Shown: positions 8,168 to 17,047 of the stretch, one piece after another
Position numbering within the stretch: position 1 is the stretch's first letter
Layout: every line of letters begins with the position of its first letter
DNA from: an uncultured bacterium
GTDB taxonomy: Bacteria > Verrucomicrobiota > Lentisphaeria > Victivallales > UBA1829
DNA: 28,308 bases
NCBI GenBank assembly: GCA_900549415.1
Contig: URNX01000043.1
Span: 1 to 28,308 of the forward strand
Direction of reading: 5' to 3'
Notes under the pieces: model-generated
Told to the model about the DNA's origin: nothing
The model's input: only the letters and a program-made list of their open reading frames with translations
Database searches by the model: none
Program-made: the position numbers and the translations under genes

Positions 8168-9309
8168 TTTCCTTGCTCCGAAGTCGATATTTCAATTTGC
8201 TCAACCGCAAAGTTGGCATGCATGAAGTTCAGGCAGAGCGCAACCGTTCCCGCACTGTTTTTATCCCAGACCAGCGGAACGGTGTAACGGATCGGGCGGG
8301 TGTCCACGATGTTCGAGATGCGTCCGATGTGTGTTCCCTCCGCAACGCCGTTTTCAGGATTTTTCCGGATCGCGAAGATTTCGAGCCAGAGACTGCCCTG
8401 CGGACGGAGCGTGAAGGAGACGGAGCAGGGTTCCGTGACTTGAATGTACGGACTTTGGAACTTGGTCTCCCCGAATTCCAGAATCTGCATCCGCCCGGTC
8501 GCTTTGTCGAACCTGCTGGCGGATTTCTGCTTAATGGATGCGTCAAGTTTCCATGTGCGGAGCTGTGCCGCATCGAGGTTCAGCGTCTTTCCGTTCTTTG
8601 CGGGTGGAAGATAGCGGAACAGATAAAGCGATTTTGTCTTTTTCCGGTTGGCGAATCCCCGCTCGACAAGCTGGAGATTCATTGTTTTGCAGGCTTCGCC
8701 GGGATGATTCCGCGTCAGAAACCAGACCGGGGCGCCGGAGGGGGAGAAGCCGTTGACAAATGAACGGAACTGCGCGGAGTCTTTCCCCCAGAGTTCGTCG
8801 AGGACGAAAATGCGCCTTATTCCGGAATAATATCTGATTCTGGCCCCCTGTTCCATGTCGGTCAGCAGGACATCCTCCTCTTTCGCCGTTTCGCGAAGCG
8901 TTTTGCAGACGGCGAGGAGAACCGCGTCCTGCGGAGGAATGCGGAAAGTTTTCAGGATCGAACCGGCGATTGCGAGGAGAGCGAAAACGATCAGCAGAAT
9001 CCGCAGAATCTTTGTTTTTTTCTCCTTTGCCGCGGGGATGAAATGGACTGCGGCCCGGGCAAGGACGATCATGCCTCCCGCCGTCAGCATCGCCGCCGGA
9101 ATCAGAAATATGGAATAGTAGCGGGCGGAATAGGCGGCGCTTGCCCAGCGCCACAGCCAGGCGAAGCCCCCGAGCGCGGCGAAAAGCAGAATCCACTTCC
9201 ATTGTTTGCGGAAATAAAGCGCAAGGAAGACCGCTCCCGCGCAGGCGGTCACAAACAGTTGAATGTGCAGAATTTCGATGATTTTGTTGATGCTTTCCCA
9301 GAAACTCAT
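8164..9309 (-). CDS. C-terminal half of split GT-C (PMT/ArnT-like) glycosyltransferase
   Basis: A 381-residue protein with about four hydrophobic segments in its first ~140 residues (for example LFVTACAGAVFLALYF, then RYYSIFLIPAAMLTAGGMIV), then a soluble remainder. An ARYYSIFLIP motif followed by a transmembrane helix is what one finds in the last membrane third of PMT/ArnT-like GT39 enzymes, and the text DVLLTDMEQGARIRYYSGIR fits their periplasmic C-terminal domain. The final ~150 residues look like a beta-rich module (SPYIQVTEPCSVSFTLRPQG), possibly carbohydrate-binding. It lacks the N-terminal catalytic region, which is encoded by the upstream overlapping gene. The start is an ATGA overlap at 9306-9309. 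It may be a natural second subunit or half of a frameshifted gene. Confidence 0.75.
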   Translation of the reverse strand: MSFWESINKIIEILHIQLFVTACAGAVFLALYFRKQWKWILLFAALGGFAWLWRWASAAYSARYYSIFLIPAAMLTAGGMIVLARAAVHFIPAAKEKKTKILRILLIVFALLAIAGSILKTFRIPPQDAVLLAVCKTLRETAKEEDVLLTDMEQGARIRYYSGIRRIFVLDELWGKDSAQFRSFVNGFSPSGAPVWFLTRNHPGEACKTMNLQLVERGFANRKKTKSLYLFRYLPPAKNGKTLNLDAAQLRTWKLDASIKQKSASRFDKATGRMQILEFGETKFQSPYIQVTEPCSVSFTLRPQGSLWLEIFAIRKNPENGVAEGTHIGRISNIVDTRPIRYTVPLVWDKNSAGTVALCLNFMHANFAVEQIEISTSEQGK

Positions 9310-10061
9310 TGCAGCACCCCCAGTTTTTTCAGCAGAGGACCCAGATAAAACAGCAGCGGGAAGGTTGATTTTTCCGGCGTCATGAGCATGAATGCCAGAG
9401 GATAGGTGACTGCGTACGCCGCGGCAAGCCAGCCCCATGCTTTGAATGCGAGTTTCCAGGAACAGAGTTTCCAGAAAGCCGCTCCGCCGAAAAAGAGGAT
9501 CGCCGCCGCCGGGAGAAAGAAGGCTTCTATCCGGGTGCACATCGCGACGGCCGCCGTCAGAGCCATTCCCGCGCCTGCGAACCGGCGTCCGCTGCGGAAG
9601 AACGCTGACGCGCAGAAGAGAAACGCCGCCGCTCCTGCCAGATACGGAAGTTCGCGCTGGATTTCCAGAGACAGCGAGAGCAGGGAGGAGCTGAACGCCA
9701 GAATCAGAACGGTCAGAACCGCAAATTCCGTGTTGCCGGAAATCTGACGGCACAGCAAGTAAACCATGCAGAGAAACAGAACGCCGGAGAAAGCGCAGAT
9801 CAGCTGTCCGGAGAGTTCATACGGCAGATGAAAGAGCGTAGCTCCGAGGCTCATGGCGGATATGAAAAGCGGAAATTGCGCGTGCGCCGAATGGAGAAAA
9901 CAGGTTTCCCGGCAAACCGGGTCTCCCCAGAGTTTCGCGCTTTCCAGATAGGCGATGCCGTCTCTGGAAAGCAGCGGAGAGAGCCAATGCAAAAGCAGCA
10001 GCTGAAGCAGAAAGAGAAGAATGATTCCGGCAGGAATCAGAAGTGTGCGGTTGCGTTTCAT
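9306..10061 (-). CDS. N-terminal half of split GT-C (PMT/ArnT-like) glycosyltransferase
   Basis: A 251-residue polytopic membrane protein with about seven hydrophobic segments. LSRDGIAYLESAKLW (residues 31-45) matches the first periplasmic loop of PMT/ArnT-like GT-C transferases, where the Asp (here Asp34) is catalytic, and CTRIEAFFLPAAAILFF resembles the conserved Arg-x-Glu membrane segment. These enzymes move a sugar from a polyprenyl-phosphate carrier on the periplasmic side. It stops at half the family's usual length (about 500-600 residues), exactly where the next gene, holding the missing C-terminal part, starts. The 5' end overlaps the acetyltransferase stop by ATGA. Sure about fold, unsure whether the split is functional. 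Confidence 0.78.
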   Translation of the reverse strand: MKRNRTLLIPAGIILLFLLQLLLLHWLSPLLSRDGIAYLESAKLWGDPVCRETCFLHSAHAQFPLFISAMSLGATLFHLPYELSGQLICAFSGVLFLCMVYLLCRQISGNTEFAVLTVLILAFSSSLLSLSLEIQRELPYLAGAAAFLFCASAFFRSGRRFAGAGMALTAAVAMCTRIEAFFLPAAAILFFGGAAFWKLCSWKLAFKAWGWLAAAYAVTYPLAFMLMTPEKSTFPLLFYLGPLLKKLGVLQ

Positions 10062-10648
10062 GGTTTCAGCTGTTTTATGACTTTGCAGGGATTTCCGGCG
10101 GCGACGGTGTGCGGCGGAATGTCGCGGGTCACCACGCTTCCGGCTCCGATGACGCTTCCGGCTCCGATGGTTACGCCCTTCAGGACAATTGCACCGAGCC
10201 CGAGCCAGACGTCGTCTTCGATTACGACGGGAGCATCTTTGCCGGCGCGGGGATCATCGGGATGCCAGTCGGTGTCGCAGATGACGGTGTTTGCGCCGCA
10301 GCGGACGCGGTTTCCGAGGCGGACGTGCAGAGCCGCGGCGATACGCGTTCCGGAGAAGCCGCACTCGTTGCCGATTTCCAGCACGGCTCCGGAATTCAGA
10401 GTCGTCAGAATGCAGGGAGCGGAAACGCCGATCAGATTGGATGCGGGGGCGGAATTGAAAATGCAGTTTTTCCCGATTTCAATCCGGCTTTCCGGCAGAC
10501 GGTGAAACACCGATTTCCCTTGAAATCTGCATCCGGTTCCGAGTTCCACTCCGGTCAGGCGGCTGTAAATGCGGTGAAAGAGAGTCCAGAACGTTCCGGA
10601 AATCATCGAGTGCAGACATTGCCAGTAATGAAATTCAAGTATTTTCAT
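10058..10648 (-). CDS. hexapeptide-repeat O-acetyltransferase
   Basis: A 196-residue left-handed beta-helix acyltransferase of the WcaF/LacA type. The first ~30 residues form an amphipathic helix (MISGTFWTLFHRIYSRLTG). Hexapeptide repeats cover about 57-172, with the TVICDTDWHP segment (121-130) holding His129, the likely catalytic residue. The C-terminal signature DIPPHTVAAGNPCKVIKQL is intact. It resembles the other acetyltransferase of the operon (3205-3762) in its second half only, so the two probably modify different positions. Both ends overlap their neighbours by ATGA: the Wzy polymerase upstream and the split GT-C gene downstream. Confidence 0.92.
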   Translation of the reverse strand: MKILEFHYWQCLHSMISGTFWTLFHRIYSRLTGVELGTGCRFQGKSVFHRLPESRIEIGKNCIFNSAPASNLIGVSAPCILTTLNSGAVLEIGNECGFSGTRIAAALHVRLGNRVRCGANTVICDTDWHPDDPRAGKDAPVVIEDDVWLGLGAIVLKGVTIGAGSVIGAGSVVTRDIPPHTVAAGNPCKVIKQLKP

Positions 10649-11925
10649 GAAGCCTGAACCTCCTTTGATTCCAGCTGTTTCTTTTCGGGAAAACGGAAGT
10701 ATTTCCTGCGGATTTCTTCATCGGTCGCATTGCGGATTCCTGGACAGCAGGCGAGACCCGCAAGGAACCAGGTCATGACGTCGGCCACGGAATAGACGGG
10801 CAGACCGAACGGAAGGAGCATTGCAATTCGGATCAGCAGAAGTCCCGCCGCCGCTTTGCAGAACAGGTTTTTCCCGAAGAATCCGTAAATGGCGCACAGC
10901 AGCAGCGGCAGGATGAAGAAGACCAGATAGAGATATCCTCCGCGCAGAATCAGATGAAGGACGCCGGTTTCGATTTCATAACGCCAGGTCGGAACCGGGG
11001 TGGTGAACTTCGGACAGAAGTATTTGCCGTTCAGGCCGCGCCCGATGATCCAGTCGTCCGGAGTTTCGTCAAGGTCGTCCATCAGATACTCATTGATGCT
11101 GGATCTGGAGTCCTCCAATCCGCGTTCCATGATATGCCCGAACAGGCGGGAGTCGGTGTAGCTGTCGATCGCGATCAATGCACCGGCCACGATCGCGCAG
11201 AGGAGAACGGTTTTCAGCAGTTTGAAACGCAGATAAAACGCCAGCAGACCGAGCATGACAAAATACACAATCCCCGTCCGGCCCGCGCCGCGGAGCTGCA
11301 TGACAAACGCTATGAACCAGATTCCGAAGTTGAACAGATTGCAGGATTTCGGCAGATACGGCGAGAAGAAAATCAGAAAAATGTTCAGCATTCCTATTGA
11401 GATAATGACGTTGGCGAGGAACCGGACGCTTGGAGTGTCGTCCATTCCGATCAGTTCCACATCGTCGTACGAGCTGAGCAGCAGATACGGCGAATTGACC
11501 AGAAAGAGAACGAGGAAGCAGACGCCGGTAGCAATCCCGAGCTTTGCCAGACGCGGCATCGTTTCCGGCGTAAGCTCCTGGCGGAACGCAAAAATTGGAA
11601 GCAGACTCAGCACGTAATATTTGTAACACAGAATGTAGCTGATGATTCCGCTCGTGCTCATGTCTTCGAAAATCTCCCAGTCGCTGTTGAACACGCGGAG
11701 CAGAACGCCCCACTGGATCAGACAGAGCACGACCCATGTGAAGGAGATGAGGCGGGTGCAGACCGCTTCTTTCTTCGAACGTCCCTGCCAGATCCCGTAC
11801 AGGAAAAGCCCGATGCTGACGAGCGAGAACAGCGCGTAGAACGCCGTCATGTGAAAGATGTAGTAAAAGAGTTCTCCGAACGCATGGAGGAGAACTGCGC
11901 AGAGCATGTAAAGAATCGGAGGCAT
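10645..11925 (-). CDS. O-antigen/exopolysaccharide polymerase, Wzy-like
   Basis: A 426-residue integral membrane protein with about ten to twelve hydrophobic segments and no enzyme motif of other families. A long hydrophilic loop (about residues 270-325) carries DWIIGRGLNGKYFCPKF followed by YEIETGVLHLILRGGYLY, the pattern (GRG-L...E-T-G...L-x-x-G-G) seen in Wzy polymerases and in Wzy_C-type proteins. QLRGAGRTGIVYF also fits this group. The role is joining flipped, lipid-linked repeat units at the periplasmic face. Wzy sequences are poorly conserved, so the call leans on topology, motif and neighbours (flippase, GTs). The start overlaps the previous TAA by one base (TAATG) with GGGAGA about ten bases upstream. 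Confidence 0.85.
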   Translation of the reverse strand: MPPILYMLCAVLLHAFGELFYYIFHMTAFYALFSLVSIGLFLYGIWQGRSKKEAVCTRLISFTWVVLCLIQWGVLLRVFNSDWEIFEDMSTSGIISYILCYKYYVLSLLPIFAFRQELTPETMPRLAKLGIATGVCFLVLFLVNSPYLLLSSYDDVELIGMDDTPSVRFLANVIISIGMLNIFLIFFSPYLPKSCNLFNFGIWFIAFVMQLRGAGRTGIVYFVMLGLLAFYLRFKLLKTVLLCAIVAGALIAIDSYTDSRLFGHIMERGLEDSRSSINEYLMDDLDETPDDWIIGRGLNGKYFCPKFTTPVPTWRYEIETGVLHLILRGGYLYLVFFILPLLLCAIYGFFGKNLFCKAAAGLLLIRIAMLLPFGLPVYSVADVMTWFLAGLACCPGIRNATDEEIRRKYFRFPEKKQLESKEVQAS

Positions 11926-13154
11926 TATCCGGCGATCTCCCTGTAAATCCGCATCATCTCTTCGCAGATCGCATTGCGGTCGTGCCGTTTCGCCGCCGCG
12001 TCCGCCGCCGCGGCGGAGAGTTTTTCCGCCAGTTTCGGACTGCGGAAAACGGAACAGACGTGATCCGCCAGCATCTCCGTTTCTTCAAAACGGTAGAGCA
12101 GGGCGGCTCCGTCCGCGGCAAAGTCCGGAACTCCGCCGGCATAAGAGCCGATGCACGGAACGCCCGTCAGCTGGGCTTCCCCGAGGGAATTCGGGCTGTT
12201 CTCGATGCTGGAGGGACAGATGAACACATTGCATCGCTTCAGCTCTGCGACCATCCGTTCCGGCGGGCAGAGACCGAGCGCTTCAAAATGTCCCTGGAGT
12301 CCGAGACGTTTTATCAGACTTGAGATATAGTTGGCGTAAAGTGAAAATTTCAGTTTTTCCCGCAGAGTTTTTCTGGAGAAAATATTGCTTCCGGCAAGAC
12401 GGATTTTTGCATCCGGGAACTCACGCAGAATCAGCGGCATCGCTTTGAGAACCTGATGCAGTCCCTTCAGCGGAGCGGCTCCCTGCGAGAGGAAAATCGT
12501 GTGCGGTTCGCACTCGGAACGGGTCCAGCGCGCATGGTAGAACGGTTCGCGGAGCATCTCGTTGCAGAAGTGATACTTCGCCGACGGGTTGACCGCCCAG
12601 AGATGCACGCGGTCCCATTCGGTCCGCCCGATGAAGTGTCCGCATGTTTTCATATACTCGATTTCGAGCCGTCCCTGCTCCGCCATCCGCTGCGGCAGTT
12701 TCAGAAGCGATGGACGCAGATAATCCTGAAGGGTCCGGTATTTTTTCAGTTCGCCGCGCTCAATTCCGCCGAGACTGTAACGGGCGTAAACATCAACAAG
12801 TCCCTGAATGGAGACAACGGCATGCGCGTTCCCGCATTCGCGGATCCACTCCAGCCCGTATGCGTATTCGGTTCCGTGAATGTGAATGACTTCGGGCGCG
12901 AGCTTCTGCTGAATCGCTTTCCAGCATCCGGAGCGTTTTGTCTGCGGAAGAATGAAACAGCGGATTTCGCCGACCTTTTTTTTCACAAGTTCTTCGACGG
13001 GGCCGACGGAGGCGACCGCAAGTTCAAGTTCGGGGTGAGCTCCGGTCAGAAATCCGGCGAGTGCGGACATCCAGCCACCGGTGACGGGTGCATTCCAGCC
13101 CATCGCGGAGCAGATGTCCGGAAGCAGAATGTTTGTGATCCACAGAACCTTCAT
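11925..13154 (-). CDS. GT4-type glycosyltransferase
   Basis: A 409-residue GT-B enzyme of family 4. The N-terminal domain opens MKVLWITNILLPDICSAMG and a glycine-rich loop (VTGGWMSALAGF) follows. Donor domain: FLSQGAAPLKGLHQVLKAM, IRLAGSN, then FICPSSIENSPNSLGEAQ and TGVPCIGSYAGGVPDF, with the E-x7-E motif as E-NSPNSLG-E near residue 325. A strong ribosome site (AAGGAGG, four bases before the start) supports the start codon, which overlaps the previous stop by ATGA. It acts in the cytoplasm on the lipid-linked intermediate; specificity unknown. Confidence 0.93.
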   Translation of the reverse strand: MKVLWITNILLPDICSAMGWNAPVTGGWMSALAGFLTGAHPELELAVASVGPVEELVKKKVGEIRCFILPQTKRSGCWKAIQQKLAPEVIHIHGTEYAYGLEWIRECGNAHAVVSIQGLVDVYARYSLGGIERGELKKYRTLQDYLRPSLLKLPQRMAEQGRLEIEYMKTCGHFIGRTEWDRVHLWAVNPSAKYHFCNEMLREPFYHARWTRSECEPHTIFLSQGAAPLKGLHQVLKAMPLILREFPDAKIRLAGSNIFSRKTLREKLKFSLYANYISSLIKRLGLQGHFEALGLCPPERMVAELKRCNVFICPSSIENSPNSLGEAQLTGVPCIGSYAGGVPDFAADGAALLYRFEETEMLADHVCSVFRSPKLAEKLSAAAADAAAKRHDRNAICEEMMRIYREIAG

Positions 13155-14254
13155 TTTTCCTCCTTCGCGAGAATGGAGGATTCGATCAGCGCTTTGAGCT
13201 TCCGATAGTAATTGCGCTCAAAATAATCATCCGTCTTTCCCTGCGGGGGATTCTGAAGGATCTTCCTGAGAATCGGCTCGACGTTGTCGAGAGTCTCCGC
13301 GGTGTAAACACGGTCGTCGTAGACTCCGCGGAACCACTCCGCTCCGGTGATGACCTTGTGGTCGGTCGTCTTGAGAATGATGACCGGAGTTTCCGCAATC
13401 AGCGAGAATATTGTTCCGTGGTAGCGGTCGGTGACGATTGCGCGGTATCGGGAATAACGCCTGAAAATCTCCTCCAGATAATGCCGGAGATGTTTGCGGA
13501 GTTCCGTCGCTCTGACGGGAACCGTGGTGTCGGAGAGTTCCGTTTCAACGAACGCCGCAAGTTTTTTGCGCAGATTCGCGATTTCCTCGTCGGAGTACTT
13601 CTTTTCTCCGTCGTTGCGGCAGCAGAAGAGCACTTTTTCGCGTGGCGAATCGAAGTGATATTTCCCGATCAGCGAAGTGACGATGTCTGGATAAAGATGA
13701 ACCGCGAGGTCGGGGAACATGGCTCTGGCCTGCTCAAATGAAATGCGGTCGCGGGCGAGAAAGAGCATTTTCCGCGCCCGGTTGCACGCGAGCGCCGTCC
13801 TGCGCCGGTTCTCTTCATGAACAAAGAAGACGGTCTGCGGCATCATGACCATCGGCTGCTCCGGAAATTCCGTTGCAATCAGACGGTGCATTTCGTCGTG
13901 GAGCCCGCCGAGATCCTGCGTCGTGTAACCGCTCTGGAAGAAAATCAGGTCGTCCGGTTTCAGCGCTTTGCGGAAAAGATCCATGAAGCCGAAGCGTCTG
14001 GAAACGACGGTTTCCGCTTCCAGTTCCACGATTTCGTGTTCCGGATAATTTGCTCTCAGCCATTTGCCGATGCAGTGGTATTGCGCCAGATCGCCGAGGT
14101 TCGAATGCATGGTAACGCCGAGATAGAAAATCCGCTTTTTGCCGGACTGAAGCTTCGCCAGAGTCTTTGTCTGCCGGCGGATATGGCAGTCGTGAAAGAA
14201 ATCGACAATCATCCGGTATGGCGGACGGAGAATTTTTTTTATCAGAGGGTGCAT
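13151..14254 (-). CDS. polysaccharide pyruvyl transferase family protein
   Basis: A 367-residue member of the polysaccharide pyruvyl transferase family (PF04230; CsaB, WcaK, PssK relatives). Seen: IFYLGVTMHSNLGDLAQYHCI near 43-64 (the conserved N-terminal NxGD motif), DDLIFFQSGYTTQDLG, MMPQTVFF, and the family signature VTDRYHGTIFSLI near 275-288 with its conserved His. Members transfer pyruvate from phosphoenolpyruvate to a sugar to make a ketal, giving negative charge to surface glycans. The next gene upstream is an iron-sulfur protein often found beside this family. The start has AAAGGA five bases upstream and lies 15 bases after the previous stop. Confidence 0.92.
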   Translation of the reverse strand: MHPLIKKILRPPYRMIVDFFHDCHIRRQTKTLAKLQSGKKRIFYLGVTMHSNLGDLAQYHCIGKWLRANYPEHEIVELEAETVVSRRFGFMDLFRKALKPDDLIFFQSGYTTQDLGGLHDEMHRLIATEFPEQPMVMMPQTVFFVHEENRRRTALACNRARKMLFLARDRISFEQARAMFPDLAVHLYPDIVTSLIGKYHFDSPREKVLFCCRNDGEKKYSDEEIANLRKKLAAFVETELSDTTVPVRATELRKHLRHYLEEIFRRYSRYRAIVTDRYHGTIFSLIAETPVIILKTTDHKVITGAEWFRGVYDDRVYTAETLDNVEPILRKILQNPPQGKTDDYFERNYYRKLKALIESSILAKEEK

Positions 14255-14269
14255 GTGGATCCTTTGCTG

Positions 14270-15469
14270 TTATCGGCGGAGCAGCCTGCGGATGAGTTTG
14301 ACGGGAAAGAGAAAACGGTATTTCGCTTTTAACATCAGCAGCTTGTATGCGGCCCCCGAAAGATTTTTCGTTGAGGTCAAGCCGTTGCAGATTTCCGCAA
14401 AATTCAACGCGGGATCCGCAAAGCGGCTCCAGAAGATTTCCGCGTTTTCCGGTTTCGGCTGCGGATGCAGAAGGTTCGTATTCACTCCTGCGGCTTCCGA
14501 AACCGGCCGCGGCGTGCAGACCAGCTGCGGCATGATTTTACGGAAGGCTTCCGCGCCCCGCGCGGTGTTGACCATGACGAACGAGCATCCGCGCTGATAG
14601 TGGAAGAACCGGAAGGAGTTATGGGTGAATCCCCAGAAATCTCCAATCGTGATGTCGGCCGGATGTTCGGCATTCGCAAAGCGGCAGGAATAGCAGGATT
14701 CACGCAGGGAGAGATTCTGAACAAAGACCGTGAAATAGGGATCTTCGAAGAGTTCGGGTGCATGGATTTCTCCGTTGTCAAAGCGCGCTTCGTTCTTGCA
14801 GTCCGCCCAGCTCGGAACCTTGTTGCGGAAACGGTAATATGTCATTTTCGCATGATGAAGTTTTTCCAGATACGCGCGGTATCTTCCGAATACTGCGGCG
14901 GAGGGGACTCCGTGGCAGATGATGTCGGTTGTCAGCAGATCCGGTTCCGGTTTTCCGAGAAAACTTCGCAGAGCCGCCACCTGACAGGGCGTTCCGGAGA
15001 ACAGAACTTTGCGTCCGGCTTTGAGAAAGTCGCGGACTTGGAGATATGCATCGCCGGTTTCGCTCTGCATGTATTTGGACTGGCGGAATTTTTCCGCCTC
15101 TTCCGGGGTTTCGGCAAACGTGTGGCGGACTTTCCAGTCTTCCGTCCAGACCGCGCCGAAGACCACGCCGTTTTGCGCGAGGACTTCTTTTGCGAGCAGC
15201 CAGAAGATTCCGCCGGAGGTCGATTCCTTGAGTTCCTTTGCATCTTTATTCCATGCCGCATAACTGGAGAAGACGCCGGGGTCCGGTTTTGGATTTTCAC
15301 AGAGAAGCGGACAGTGTCTTCTGCAGAGACCGCAGTTTACGCACAGTTCTTCCGCAACTTCCGGATGAAGAAAACCGCGTTCGTCTGCAGTCATGCATAT
15401 GGCGTTTTGCGGACATACGACTTTGCAGACGCCGCACCCGCAACAGAGTTTTTCATTACAGATTTTCAT
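14270..15469 (-). CDS. 4Fe-4S coenzyme F420 hydrogenase/dehydrogenase beta-subunit-like protein
   Basis: A 399-residue protein with two complete 4Fe-4S ferredoxin motifs at the N-terminus: Cys9, 12, 15, 19 and Cys43, 46, 49, 53, each ending Cys-Pro in the usual way. The rest matches the F420 hydrogenase/dehydrogenase beta-subunit fold (PF04422/PF04432), with FSGTPCQVAALRSFL near 155-170, DIICHGVPS, and SCRFANAEHPADITIGDFWG with further Cys residues near 250-255. In bacteria these proteins are common in polysaccharide clusters beside pyruvyl transferases; their reaction there is not established and F420 use need not follow. The start overlaps the upstream AAA protein stop by ATGA. Confidence 0.9.
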   Translation of the reverse strand: MKICNEKLCCGCGVCKVVCPQNAICMTADERGFLHPEVAEELCVNCGLCRRHCPLLCENPKPDPGVFSSYAAWNKDAKELKESTSGGIFWLLAKEVLAQNGVVFGAVWTEDWKVRHTFAETPEEAEKFRQSKYMQSETGDAYLQVRDFLKAGRKVLFSGTPCQVAALRSFLGKPEPDLLTTDIICHGVPSAAVFGRYRAYLEKLHHAKMTYYRFRNKVPSWADCKNEARFDNGEIHAPELFEDPYFTVFVQNLSLRESCYSCRFANAEHPADITIGDFWGFTHNSFRFFHYQRGCSFVMVNTARGAEAFRKIMPQLVCTPRPVSEAAGVNTNLLHPQPKPENAEIFWSRFADPALNFAEICNGLTSTKNLSGAAYKLLMLKAKYRFLFPVKLIRRLLRR

Positions 15470-17025
15470 ACGGATGCAACGTCTTCGGTCTGCCAGTTGA
15501 TAAGCTGACCTTTTTCTGAATCAAAGTTGACCCCGACCAGAGTGATTTTCTTTGAAGAGTGAAGATATTTTCTGAAGTAGGCTTTCTCTTTGATTTGCGG
15601 CAATGCGGAGTTGTCCTCATCCAGCTTGAATTCAAAGAGATAGATATGATCGTCCGTCTGGACAACCGCATCAATGCGTCCGTCGTTTGTGCAGGATTCC
15701 GCTTCGATATTGAATCCGAGCAGACGGAATATCGCGTAGAAGATGGAGTGGAATGTTGCTTCGCTTTTTTTGTGGATCGTGTAGGGTATGCCAGCAAAGA
15801 ACGTTTCGAGAAGTTTTCTCGCCTGTTTCAGATCGCCTTCCAGAAAAGCGGTTGCCAGATCCGCGGAGAAACTGCTGACTTCGCGCCGGGTTTTGCCGAC
15901 ATAGCTGTTCAGCAGATATGTGCTGAATGATTCAGCGACTTCCTCATTCGGGAAGTCAAGCCAGAACCAGCGTTTGTTGAACCGGATTTCACTGGATTTA
16001 ATGGTGAGGTATCCCGTCTGCAGCAGCAGGGTTACGGGGTCGATGTTGTGAATTTCGAACGAATCGAATGTCACCCCGGGAACCGCTTTCGATACGGCGT
16101 CTTCGAAGTTGAAGTCGGTTTTCTTTGCGAGTTCCATGAGGAAGGAGGGAGTCCCGGTTGCGAACCAGTAGTTGTCGAACTTTCCGTCGTTCTCGAAGAA
16201 TTTTGCAATGGAAACCGGGTTGTAGACAGATTCGGAGTTTTCCTCGAAACGATAGCCGTCATACCAGTCTTTGAGTTTCTTTTTGAGTTCATTCACCGGA
16301 ATTTTCTGAGCTTGCGCGGTTGCTTCGATTCGGTCGCCGAAATAGTGTTCCAGCTCCGCCTGCGTGTACCCGAACATGTTCGCATAGTCGGCTCGCATGG
16401 TGATGTCCGTCAGGTTGTTGAGGTCGGAGAACAGGGAGACATGGCAGAATTTCGTCACGCCGGTGATGAAAACGAAACGTTCCAGGTTTTCGCAGGTTTT
16501 AACCGTAGAATAGAAGCCTTTCAAAACGCCGAGAATTGCATCCGCCTGCGGATTCGTTACGTTGTTCAGAATGGGTTTGTCATATTCATCAATCAGGATG
16601 ACCACTTGTTCGCGTTTGCTCAAAGCGGAAATCAGAGATTCAAAGCGGGTTGCATTGGATTGTCCGGATAGGGCAACTCCATGCTCTGCGGCAATGGCGT
16701 GGAGCAAGTCTTCAAGGAAAGCGTTCAGCGCTTCGGGCGTTTTTGCGGAGCAGTTGCCCATATCAAGGTGTATGACCGGATACGGTTTCCAGTCATAATT
16801 CTTCTTTGAAATCGCCAGTCCGTCAAACAGCTCCCTGCGTCCCTCGAAGAGGGCTTTGAGCGTGGAGATCATCAGGGATTTTCCGAAGCGGCGGGGGCGG
16901 GAGAGGAAATACATTTCCTGAGGAGGTGCAGCCAGCTTCCAGATATGTTCCGTTTTGTCCACATACAGAAAATGACCGCGGATCATATTTTCAAATGTAT
17001 AAACGCTGCCGGTAATTCTCTTCAT
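15466..17025 (-). CDS. AAA-ATPase-like / PD-(D/E)XK nuclease-like protein (PF09820 + PF08011)
   Basis: A 519-residue two-domain protein. The AAA-ATPase_like part has a Walker A variant RPRRFGKS (43-50) and Walker B VVILIDEYDKPI (141-152). The C-terminal PDDEXK_9 (formerly DUF1703) domain keeps a nuclease-like core: Asp452 in GRIDAVV and Glu465/Lys467 in FEFK. These proteins occur as large paralogous families in anaerobes and their role is unknown; no known part in sugar polymer synthesis. The start at 17025 has a strong site (GGAGGAG, about nine bases upstream) and its own promoter is visible just before it. Sampled stretches look a little poorer in GC than neighbouring genes. Its stop overlaps the next gene by ATGA, so it is wired into the operon. 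Confidence 0.93.
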   Translation of the reverse strand: MKRITGSVYTFENMIRGHFLYVDKTEHIWKLAAPPQEMYFLSRPRRFGKSLMISTLKALFEGRRELFDGLAISKKNYDWKPYPVIHLDMGNCSAKTPEALNAFLEDLLHAIAAEHGVALSGQSNATRFESLISALSKREQVVILIDEYDKPILNNVTNPQADAILGVLKGFYSTVKTCENLERFVFITGVTKFCHVSLFSDLNNLTDITMRADYANMFGYTQAELEHYFGDRIEATAQAQKIPVNELKKKLKDWYDGYRFEENSESVYNPVSIAKFFENDGKFDNYWFATGTPSFLMELAKKTDFNFEDAVSKAVPGVTFDSFEIHNIDPVTLLLQTGYLTIKSSEIRFNKRWFWLDFPNEEVAESFSTYLLNSYVGKTRREVSSFSADLATAFLEGDLKQARKLLETFFAGIPYTIHKKSEATFHSIFYAIFRLLGFNIEAESCTNDGRIDAVVQTDDHIYLFEFKLDEDNSALPQIKEKAYFRKYLHSSKKITLVGVNFDSEKGQLINWQTEDVASV

Positions 17026-17047
17026 CAGTCGTCTCCTCCGTGTCCTT

